Source of the DNA: Cyanophora paradoxa
Taxonomy: Eukaryota > Glaucocystophyceae > Cyanophorales > Cyanophoraceae
Direction of reading: 5' to 3'
Assembly (NCBI GenBank): GCA_004431415.1
Contig: QPMI01000519.1
Span: 62,001-126,000, forward strand
Length of the DNA: 64,000 bases
Shown: positions 51,546-61,226 of the stretch, in pieces
How positions within the stretch are numbered: position 1 is the stretch's first letter
How the letters are laid out: every line of letters begins with the position of its first letter
Notes under the pieces: generated by a model
Told to the model about the DNA's origin: nothing
The model's database searches: none
What the model saw: the letters and a program-made list of their open reading frames with translations, nothing else
Translations under genes and position numbers: made by a program

Positions 51546-54505
51546 ATGACGACGTGCGCGGGCGGCGAGGCGCGGGCGGCGGCCGCGGCCGCGCCGGAGC
51601 CGTCGACGAGCGCGGACCCGCGGGTGGCTGGCATTCGGCGCGTGGCCGTCGTGGGCGCCGGGCCCTGCGGCCTCGCCGTCGCCAAGGAGCTCCAAGCCGC
51701 CGGCTTCTCCGTCACCGTCTTCGAGCAGGCGCCCCCGGAGCCCGCGCGCCAGCTCGGGCCCTCCTCTGCTGTAGCTGAGATCCGCCTACCCCCTCCCCGC
51801 AGAACGCGGACGTGGGGGGTATCTGGCTCTTCTCCCCGGACGAATCCCACAGCTCCGTCTACAAGAACATGGCGCGCCGTCTACCCCCTCAAGATTCTCG
51901 TCCCCTCTCTTACTCCCCCCCTCTTACCCTTCCCCCCCCCCCCCCCCTCCAGGTCACGAACACGTCGAAGCAGCTGATGTGCTACAGCGACTTTCCAATG
52001 CCATCCGAGTACCCTACCTTCCTCCACCATACCCAGGCGCCCGGCGCCCCGGCGCCCCTTCCTCGCCCGATCCGCCTTCCTGAATCCGTCCAGCAGGTCC
52101 TTTCCTACGTAAAATGTGCGTACATCATGTGACGCTCCCTCGCAACTGTACCCCCGAACGTCTTGTCCCCCCCCTCTCCTTAACAGCATACGCCTCACAC
52201 TTCGGCCTGTACGACGTCACCCGCTTCCGCACATCCGTCCGGTGCCCCCCCGAACATTTCACTGTACCCGGCACCCGGCACCGACGCGGGGCAGGCGGGT
52301 CCGGGAGGAGCCGGACCGCAGCTTCCGCCTCGCGTGGCGGGACGAGCGGACGGGCCTCGAGGGCGAGGCGCGCCGTACCCCTCCCTCGCCCTTCCTTGCT
52401 CACTCCGTCGCACGCCCCGCTCGTCTCATAGTGCCCCGTACCCCCAGCAGGACGCCTTCGACGCGGTGTGCGTCGCGAACGGTCACAACTCGAGCCCCTC
52501 TACCCCCTCCTTCCCCGGCTCGTCACCCATTCTTCCACCCCCGCTCTACTCTTTCTCTGAGGGGACGGTGCAGGGGCGGACGGTTTCGGGGGTACGAGCA
52601 TCCACAGCCACGTGTACAAGGATCCCGAAGGTAGCCTCCCATCCTATACCCCCCCCCCGCATCCGGGGGCCCGACGCGGGGCAGCGTACGCCGGCCAGCG
52701 GGTTCTCGTCGTCGGCAGCGCGGCCAGCGGCCTCGAGATCGCCGGTCCGCCCCACGAACCCGTACCCCGGTCTTCTCCCCCGCCTCAACCGGCGCAGGGG
52801 ACGTGGCGCGCGCCGCTTCCCACGTCTACGTCGCGTCTCGCGGGGGCGCGTACCCCCGCTCCCTAAGGCCGCGTACCCCTTCCGGCTAGCTCCATGCTGA
52901 GTGTACCCCGCAGCGTCCCTCGTCCGCCCCCACTTCGTCGACGATTGCCCGATCGACCAGGCCCGTACCCTTCCCTGTTCTCGCCCCGTATCCCCCTTGC
53001 CTCTGAGCCCTCCCCCCCCTCCCCGCAGTTCTCCCGCAACCGATTCTTCCGCCGCCTCCCGCCCCGCCTTCGGACCGCCTGGTGCCCACCTCGGCCCAGC
53101 CTCTATCCCCGCCCGCCGCCCACGCCGTGCAGGGCCCACTGGCGACTGGAGAGGGCCGTCGGCGGCTTCCGTGCGCGCTTCGGCCTTCCCGGCCCCGCCG
53201 AGGCCCGCCTACCCCTTTTCCTTTCCCTTGCTCGCCCCTCCCCTTCGCAAGCCGCCCCGCAGGCGGACGAGAACGGCAGCGGGGGCGGCATCAGTTCCGA
53301 GTTTCTGCGGCAGGTGCCCCCCTGCCGGCAATCTCCGCCGAACCCGCGTCTCGAGCGCTCTGCGCAGCGGTTGGCGGGGCGCGTGGAGATGGTGGCGGGG
53401 GTACAGCGCTTCGAGGGCGGCGGATCCCGTTCCGTACTCCTCTCCGACGGCTCCTCCCTCGAGATCGACACGGTACCCTCCCCCTCTTCTCTCAGCCACT
53501 AGGCCCCGTACCCCCGACCGAAGAGCGCTCAGGTGATCTACTGCACTGGGTACAACTACGAGTTCCCGTTCCTGGACCCCTCCTGCGGGGTGCGGCGCCC
53601 GCCGGTGTACCCCCGGCCGCCCCGTGCTCAGCGGCCCCAGGTGGAGGTGGCGGGGGCGAAGTGGGCGCGGGGTATCCTGAAGGACGTCTTCCTGGCGCGG
53701 AACCCGCGGCTCTCCTTCGCCTGCCTCGGCTCGTGCGCCCCTACCCCCCTGCTCCCCGCGCCTCCTCGTTGTACCCCTCACCCCTCCATCGCGCCCAGGC
53801 AAGTCATCCCGTTTCCCCTGGCCGAGCTCCAGGGCCGCTGGATCGCCGGCGTGTACGGGTACGTGTATTCCTGAGAGCCTGCTTGCCCCCACACCCACCC
53901 CCCGTACCCCCCTCACCCTCTCACCGCCCGCACCCCGCAGGGGCCGACTCTCCCTACCCCCCCAGGCCGAGGTCGAGGCGGAGGTCGCCCGCGAGGAGAC
54001 GGTACCCTCCTGCTCCCAGCTTTCGGCAAATGTACCCCCCTGACGTTTCTCCCTTTGCAGCGGCGGGCGCGGTTGCCCGCGAAGCTGGCGCACCGCACTG
54101 ACCACGTCGCTTACTGCGACGCCCTCGCCGAGCTCGTGGGGGCTACCCCACGCACATTCCGCCCGGTACCCCTCTTTCTTTCCCCAGTACCCCACCTTTC
54201 TCTTCGAGCGGCCGGCAGGAGAGCCCGCGGCTGACCTGGGCCCTCCTCTGGGGCCCCGTCGTCCCGTTCGTGGTCCGCTGTACCCCCCTCCCGCATACCC
54301 TCCATGTTAAAGTTGATTGAATTTACCCCCGCAGTACCGGCTGGACGGGCCGGGGCGGTGGGAGGGGGCGGAGGAGGCGGTGCTGGAGGCGGTGTACGGC
54401 CCAAGGAGGCCGGCGGGGTACGACGTGCGCGACTTCACGCTGGAGGCCGCCCCGGGGGCGGGAAGCCTGCAGCTGCCCCCCGAGGCGGGCCCCCCGCGCC
54501 CCTGA
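51546..54505 (+). CDS. Flavin-containing monooxygenase
   Basis: Likely start MTTCAGGEARAAAAAAPEPS at 51,546; an upstream in-frame Met at 51,204 would add a long Ala/Arg-rich leader. VAVVGAGPCGLAVAKELQAA is the FAD-binding GxGxxG fold, GGIWLFSPDESHSSVYKNM and TSKQLMCYSDFPMP are typical FMO motifs, and FDAVCVANGHNSSP corresponds to the FMO signature region. RVLVVGSAASGLEIA is the second nucleotide-binding (NADPH) motif, and VIYCTGYNYEFPFLD is the conserved ATGY-type motif. The end RDFTLEAAPGAGSLQLPPEA leads to TGA at 54,503-54,505. About 14 exons, with C-rich introns. The intron at 51,872-51,952 begins GC, fixed by NM|VTNTSKQ. It should oxygenate N or S atoms in small molecules using NADPH; the substrate is unknown. 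Confidence 0.88.
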
Positions 54506-54775
54506 GCTCGAGGCCCCTCTCGATCTGGCTCAGCGGCTCTACCCTTCTCGATATCGAAGCGACATGAATGAGCCTGCCAGGCTGCGCTAGCAAAGGGTCC
54601 AAGGACATGGGCTCCGATCAGATCTAGAGCCCGGGTCGCTTGCAGATGCAGCGCAAGCCTTAAGCTTTTAAGCTTGAAGCTTCGAATTCGGTCCAACGCA
54701 GCGCTTGCACTACGGTACCCCAGGGCCGTATCAGCTGGCCGGGCACGCAGCGACTCCGGCTCTCTAGCGATAGCT

Positions 54776-57700
54776 ATGGACCAGCTGTGCGAGCAGTATC
54801 TGGCAGCCCTCGCGGATCGGCTTGTCCTGCCGCTCGGGCCGCTCCCGCCAAACTGGCGCTCGATGCCCCGCGCGGTGCGCGCGCGAGCACATACGCGCAT
54901 GAGCGCATGCGCTCAACTAGCGCCACCGCACACGCAATCGAACCTTCCGCAGGCGCTCCAGGGGGCGATTGCGGCGACGCTCGTGCGGTTCCTGCGCGAG
55001 CCGCTCAACTTGCCTCCGACGGCGCGCTGGGACGCGGATTTGGCGTGGAAGATGCTCGTCTCCAGCATCGGCGCCGCGGGAATCGCGGTGGTGCGCGGCG
55101 CCGACGACGTCGACTCCCGCGCTCGAGCCGCCGAGCTCGGACCAAGTCGCGCAGTACGACAGCCGCGCGTGCGAGATCCTGCTGGAGGCGGGCTTCCTGG
55201 AGGACGTGCTCAAGTTCCTGCGGGACCGGCGCGCCCGGGCGCCCCACGCCGGCCTCCAGGACGCCGTCTGCAAGGCCCTCGAGGTCCGCGCGCGCCGGCC
55301 GCGGCGCTCGGAGCTCTACCGTGTCCCGGGCCCCTCCCGTGCCCCGGGCCCCTCCCGACGCGAGGCGCCGCCGCAGTTCCTTCGCGCCGGCTGCTTAAGG
55401 GGCGCAAGCTTCCGCCAGCGCTTCTTCTCGCTGCCGGCGAGGTCGGCCCGGCCCGGCGCCCCTCGCCCGCGCCGCCCTCGGCTTAGCGACGGCGCAGCGA
55501 CCTGAGGACGGTCGTGGCGGCGGCCTCGTGGCCCGGCCCTAGCGCCGCCCTCCGCGCCGTCGCGCGAGCTCCTCCAGAACGTCATTCAGGTACCCCGCCC
55601 CCGCTCCGTTCCCGTACCCGTCGCTTTTGACCGACCGCGCCGCAGGTTGCGATGCCGCTGATGAGCCAGACGCTGGGCCCGCTGCTGACAGGCGATACAC
55701 TGAGCGCCCCCGCGCACGCTGCCGCCCGGTTGCTGCAGGCCCGTAACCCCCGCTCCCGCCCCTTCCCGCCAGGTCGCTCATTAACTTTTTTCTTCGCAGG
55801 AGGAGGAGCCGGCTGGATGGAAGGCTGCTCTGAAGCTGCTGAGCGTGCGTACCCCCCTTCAGATCCCCTCGCCCCCTTCCATTACCCACGCGGGGTGCAG
55901 GGGCTGGCGATGCTGTGGGTAACGTCCCCCAACCGGGGGGGAGGAAATGACCGAGAGCTCGCCCAGGCTCGCGTACCCCTTCGGCGATCCCCTTTCCCAT
56001 CTTACTTACCCCACCCCTGCCCCCCTCCCCCCCCCCCCCCCCCCTCCCCCATTCCCCGCGCAGTCCTTCGTCGCTGCGGCCGAGGCAGAGTGCCGGTCCG
56101 TGCATCTGCAGCTCGTACCCCCCGCCCGCCCAATTGAGCTTGTACCCTCCAGGCCGCGCGCCAAGTTCGTGCGCCGCATCATGGCCTTCGCGCGGGGCGA
56201 GGTGTCTGGTCCTTGGACCCGTGCGGTGTACTCCCCCTCCTGCATCCCCGTCCCTTTACCCACCCCCGCGGCCGGCAGCGGAGGAGGGCCGCTTCCTCAG
56301 GGGCTCCGCCCTCGACTGCGCTGGGTACCTCATGGACTACCCCCCCGCCGCCAACCTCGCCATCCGGTACCCCCGTCCTTGCTCTGCCATCGCGTCTTGT
56401 TTGCCGATGGGCTGCAGGGGCGGCTGCATCGGAGCGCTGCGGGACCTGCTGGGGGGAGAGCCGTCTCTGGCCCGCCAGGCCCGCTCCAACCCCCCCCCCC
56501 CCCCCCCCCCCCCTAAAACAAAATCCATAAACCGCCAATAGGCCGCACGGCCCTCGCGGCCCTTACCGTGGAGGAAAACTTCGAGGCCGGCATGCCCTGG
56601 GTCAGTTCACCCCCCTCCTCCCCCCCGTCCCCCCACCCCTTCTTCCCCTCATCGCTTCCCCCACTTCCCCAACCCCCCCCCCCCCCCCATTTCCCCTTCC
56701 AAGACGGCCCGCGCGTGCAGATCCTTCGCTCGGGGGTGCTTACGAGCCTGCTGCCCCTGATGGATCCGGCCCGGCCGGGATTCGAACCCGAAATTGCGGG
56801 GTCCATCTGCGGCGCCCTGGGGCGCCTCTCGGTCCTGTCCCGCCGGGCCTGCGCCGCCGCGCTCCGGCAGGCCCGCCCCTGCACCCCCTTAACTTCTCTT
56901 TTCTCTTTCCGACCGGACGCTGCAATGCAGGCGGGCGGCCCGGAGGCGGCGGCGCGCCTACTCGCCTCCTTCCTGCGAGCCGCCTTCGGGGCGGGGGTGC
57001 GCGCGCCCCATCCCCCCCTCGCCGCCCGCCCGAGACGCGGCGGCAGGCGCGGCCGTCGGACGGGGAGGTCAACGCGAGCTACGTGGCCGGCCTGTGGGCC
57101 GTCCAGAAGCCCGAGGCAGGCCCCCGCGCTCGCGCGCCCCCGCCGGCCGGCAGCCTGGGGCCCCTCCAACCGCACGCACCGTGCAGTTCGCGGCGGCGTT
57201 CGTGAGGGAGGGGGCGCTGCAGCAGCTGGTCTCCCGCTGGGGGCCCGACGCCGGCGACAACCTCCCCTTCCTCCTCGCCGTGCGCCCCTCCGCGGCCGAG
57301 CCGCCGCCCGGCCGGGCGGCCAGCGGTGCGCCCCGACCTTCTTTGTTCCGCAGGTGCTGTGCCGGCAGGACCCGGCGGGGGTGCGGGCGGTCTTCGAGCA
57401 GGGGCCGGCGCGGGCGGCGGGGGAGCGGCTCGTGCGGGGGTACCGCAGCGACTCCGGCAGGGCCTTCGCGGGGCTTGACGCGGAGCTCGCAGCGGCGTGG
57501 GCGGCCGCCGTGGAGGGCGCCGAGGGCGGCCCCGGGGCGGGGCCGGGGGCCCCCGAGCCCTTCTCCCCCTTTGCCAAAATCGAGGCGACCACCCAGGTGC
57601 GGTGGCGACCGCGCGGCCTCCCTCCCGGGCTCCGCGTTCGACCAAGGAGTGTGGTGGCGTGCAGGTGGACGTGGACGAGTGGCTGGACTGGCGGCGCAGC

Positions 57701-58006
57701 GGCTTCCTGGAGCGCTGGGCGGCCGCGGGGCCCGACCGCCCCGCCGACGAAGCCTCCGGACCCTGCGGGGCCTGCGGCGCGGACGGCGCCCGCCTCATCT
57801 GCGGCGCCTGCAAGCGTACCCGCTACTGCTCCCAGGCGCGCGCCCCGCCACCTCTCGGCCCTGTCGGCTGCAGCTAAGCGACGGGCGGGCGGGCGCGGCA
57901 GGCGTGCCAGCGGGCTACGTGGAACTTTCACAAGGCAGAGTGCAGGGAGGCCGCGGGGCAGGGGCGGGGCGCCCCCGCGGGCCCTGCCGCCCCGGCCTCG
58001 AGCTAG
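54776..58006 (+). CDS. Helical-repeat protein with C-terminal MYND zinc finger
   Basis: Start MDQLCEQYLAALADRLVLPL at 54,776. Many exons encode Leu/Ala-rich helix pairs like armadillo/HEAT repeats: ALQGAIAATLVRFLREPLNL, DLAWKMLVSSIGAAGIAVV, ACEILLEAGFLEDVLKFLRD, VAMPLMSQTLGPLLTGD, VQILRSGVLTSLLPLMDPAR, ICGALGRLSVLSRR, FAAAFVREGALQQLVSRWG. Near the end CGACGADGARLICGACKRTR YCSQ, then after an intron ACQRATWNFHKAEC, gives the full MYND pattern (C-x2-C ... C-x2-C ... C-x3-C ... H-x3-C). Stop TAG at 58,004-58,006. MYND fingers bind proline-rich partners, and the repeats suggest a scaffold. The intron at 57,836-57,901 is GC-AG, fixed by the Cys spacing. Confidence 0.75.
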
Positions 58007-58217
58007 TTCATCGGCACCCCCCCGGGGGACGGCGGCGGCCTGTTGGCCCGCTGGCAGGCACTGGCAGCGACCCAGGGGCCGGCCCGGCGGGGGCCGCGGC
58101 CCCCGCGGCCCGCAGAGACCCGGCGGCCCCGGCCCGCCTGTAGCCCTGGCTGGGGCCGCCGCCGGTTCCGGTGCGCGTCGACAGGCTGCCAGCGAGCCCG
58201 CGGGCCGCACTGCGGCA

Positions 58218-58277
58218 GTCGCCGACAGGCGGCGACTCCCAGCGACTGGCAGCGAGTCGCCGACAGGCGGCGACTCC
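58218..58277 (+). repeat. 22-bp direct repeat, each copy a small hairpin
   Basis: GTCGCCGACAGGCGGCGACTCC occurs at about 58,218-58,239 and 58,256-58,277. Within each, AGTCGCC and GGCGACT can pair around a 7-nt loop. Confidence 0.85.
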
Positions 58278-59095
58278 GAGTCTGCGACGTGCAGCGGCAT
58301 TCAGGGCCTTTGCAGGCTCTTTACAGGCCCTGAGAGCGTCCGACGGTCGAGTCGCCCACGCCGCCGATCGATCGATACCGCGACTAGTACTTGGTCCGCG
58401 AGTCCAGTCGACGTCGGCGAAAGACCGCCGACGGATCGACAGGCTTAGCGACGACAGCTAGCTGCAGGCGTCGACACTGACTCGACAGGCGACGAGTCGC
58501 CGACGACAGCCCGCCGAGCCCGGTCGTCTAGATATCTTCGAATTCATTGAAAGAAGTTCTTTTTTCAGACACATGAAGCATCTATGTTTCGTTGTCAAGC
58601 GTTTCAAGTCAAGCCCGTCGAGTCGGCAACTTTGAACTTTCCTATACCCAGACTGAGCACCCTCTGGTACCCAGTACTGCATGCGCAGCTGGACTGAAGT
58701 GGTCACTGGTCAGGCTCGTGGAGTCGTGGTACCCCCGGGCCCGGCAATGTTGACTGTTCGAAACGCGTATGTGGACCCGAGCGATACCGATATATATGTC
58801 CGATCCGAATCATTCGATCCGCTTTCTATGATGGAAAGCGGAAATTCCCGAGTTTTTTTCAAAGCCGTTATCCCGCAATGGACCCGCATCCGACCGTCCG
58901 ACTGTCAAATCAGTGTCAATGCAGTCTGTCTGAGGCCGAAAACCGGATACCGGCCGATTCGGTGGTTATCCAAGTCTCTTTCCGAACTCGGGACTTGAGT
59001 GTTCGGGTCTTTGCCGGGTCCTAGCATGGAATGTGGAGACTTGGAATCGAGCTCGATTTCACGAACAGTCACCAAGGCGATGAGCTCAAAATTTT

Positions 59096-59184
59096 GACGC
59101 GGTTACTATGGCAACCGCGTCAGGGGCCCAACGACCGAAGCGACCAAGTGCCAAAAAAATGATGTCATGGCCCCTTCGGTCGTT
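59096..59184. repeat. Two nested inverted repeats, one with an X-box-like core
   Basis: GACGCGGTT (59,096-59,104) pairs with AACCGCGTC (59,113-59,121). The 14-mer GTTACTATGGCAAC across the loop fits the RFX X-box pattern GTHNYYATRRNAAC. A second 11-bp inverted repeat AACGACCGAAG (59,130-59,140) pairs with 59,174-59,184. Confidence 0.7.
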
Positions 59185-59388
59185 AAAAAGTACCAGCTCT
59201 TTTGCATTGAGGGACTTGAGAAAGTACCGTCTCTAGCGTATCCGGTTTTCGGCCTGACTCTGTCATCGGAGTCGATGATCGGACCGATCCCGACTCGGCG
59301 TCGAGTCGGCGATTCCCGATTCCCGAAGAATTAAGCGCGCGCTTGCCGCGCGCGCTTTAACTAGTAATTTGGAGTCTGGAGTCTGGAC

Positions 59389-59878
59389 TAGGGCTGGGTT
59401 CAGTCACTGTCAGTCAAAGTCAGAGGGTCTGACTGACCCGACTGAGTCACCAAATTGGCCGACTGAGGTTCTCTCAGTCCCATAGAAAACCCTGCTGGCC
59501 CAGTGCTGGGAGCGTGCCCCCCTGTGGGCTTTTCCCATCTAAAGCTTGACGTGGGTCGACCTAAAAAAGGATCTTCTGCCGTCTTACGTCCAGAAAAACA
59601 ACGAAATCTGAACGAAACCGCCCGCGCTAACGAGGCTAACGGCGTCTGACACCTGGCTAACGGCTTTCTTTCTCCAGTGTACTTTGTTTGCATAATTACC
59701 ATCTACTGCCCGCGCACTGTGCTTGGCAACTTAGATGGATCGCATCTGGGTCATTTCTGGGTCATTTACCTCAGTTTTTGCACGGTAGCCTGACTGAACC
59801 TCGGGTTGACTGATTCAGTCACAGTCAGGGGGGCTGAGCGACTGGGTCAGGGGGGGACCCTGACTGAACCCAGCACTA
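59389..59878. mobile_element. Non-autonomous hAT-like DNA transposon (MITE, 490 bp)
   Basis: Terminal inverted repeats of 18 bp, TAGGGCTGGGTTCAGTCA at the left and the reverse complement of TAGTGCTGGGTTCAGTCA at the right (one mismatch), are flanked by a perfect 8-bp target duplication GTCTGGAC at 59,381-59,388 and 59,879-59,886. An 8-bp duplication and a (T/C)AGNGNTGGG-type end are the hAT hallmarks. The inside has no transposase, so it would depend on an autonomous relative. Sub-terminal CAGTCA/TGACTG motifs are repeated near both ends, as expected for transposase binding. Confidence 0.88.
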
Positions 59879-59886
59879 GTCTGGAC

Positions 59887-61226
59887 TCTGGAGTCTGGAC
59901 CCGTCCGAGTCGGACGGTCCGACCCGAAGAAGCGCGCGCTTGCCAGTCAATGCCAGACAATGCCAGTTGCCGCAGACGTCGCGAATAACTGAGTCACTCG
60001 CGATCAACGGGCCTGAGAGGCTGAGACGTCGACGTCGCGCGCAGTGCGCGCGTGCGCGAAGCCTGCGCATGCCATGATGCGCGGCTCAGAGGGAGCCAGC
60101 TGCAGTCTGCAGATGCTCAGAGCTGGCAGCTAGCTACTAGGCTATAGCGCGCGCAGCAGTACTAGTACTAGTCTAGTAGTAGCGCTGCTGCACCGGCCGA
60201 TGTTGTCGGGTCACAAAAGATGCCGCCCGCAGCCGCCGATGACCGATTGTGCCTTCTGACCGCTGTCGCGAGCCCAGCAGTCATCGATATCGACATCGAC
60301 GCGTGCGGAGCGGCGGACCGTGGGGACGCCTGTTCTTCGAGGTCAGCCTGTTCTCGGCAGTTCCCGGCCGCGGATGCGGGCGCAGGATGCACGCTCGAGG
60401 GCCCGGACTCTGGCGGCGCCCCATATTCATCGTGCCACCGCGGCGCGAGCGCATACGCAGCCCCTTTAGCCGCGCAAATCCCTTCACTCGCGTGGTGCGC
60501 ATATGCATGCGCGGCGCGTCGAGGGCGCGCAGGCGTGCGGCGCGTGCAACATGTTTCCATGTATATATATATATAGCTATTTCTAGATCTACATCAACAG
60601 CATGATAGCGCCGAGATGTAGACGCCCCGCCCCCGCGCGCCTTCGACGATTGCATGCGCGCGCGTCGTCGACGCCGGCATGCGCGCGCGCAGGGTGTGGC
60701 GGGGAGGGCCGAAGTCGGGCGAACCCGCCGTTGCCGCCCGCGTCGAGACGGTCCCCGGGTGCGGGGCCGGCGCCGGCCCGGCCCGGGGCGGGCGAGACGA
60801 TTCGGCCCTCCGGCGCGGGAGGGCCTTCCTTCGGTCCCTTGGGGCCGCCCTGTCCGCCCCCGGCCCTTCCGAATGCGGCCGCGGCAGTACTAGTACGCGC
60901 CAGGTGCGGCGGCGCGCGCCCTGCCGCGGCCGCGCTGCCAGATGCGTCCAGACGCCCGCGCGCCCGGCAGGCTCTGTGGGGCGGCGGGATCGGCGAGGTC
61001 GGGATTGTCATGTGTGCCAGCGCTCCGACCCTCGAGGGCGCCTCGGTTCGTAGCTATAGCTTTGCCCCCCCCCCCCCCCCGCATTCTTTTTTCCCCTCTT
61101 TCTTTCTTCCTTCTTCCGCCTCTTTCCCCCCTTCCTCCTCCTTTCCTCCTCCCCTCCCCCCCTCCCCCCTCCCCGGCCCCTCCTTCCCGCCCTTCTCCTC
61201 CCCGCCGCACCCCTGTAAGCTTGCAG
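59887..61226. other. Intergenic region
   Basis: No supported gene. It holds GCGCGC-rich palindromes, CTAGTACTAGTACT near 60,160, an AT run near 60,564 and a C17 run at about 61,064-61,080. An upstream exon of the transporter-like gene may lie here, but I cannot place it. Confidence 0.45.

Larger units (their letters stand above)
58007..59388. other. Intergenic region with short repeats
   Basis: No supported gene; a 105-residue open frame at 58,681-58,998 has no recognisable feature. The region contains the direct repeat at 58,218-58,277 and paired inverted repeats at 59,096-59,184. Confidence 0.5.

Noticed and set aside
56765-56800. tRNA T-arm-like sequence on the minus strand (CGGGTTCGAATCCCGG)
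   Set aside because: It lies inside a well-supported exon (ARPGFEPEIAG) of the helical-repeat/MYND gene, and no acceptor, D or anticodon arms can be found upstream on the minus strand.
56513-58300. 595-residue minus-strand frame opposite the MYND gene
   Set aside because: The plus strand has MYND cysteines and phase-correct exons; the minus frame is Arg/Pro/Ala-rich without any domain.
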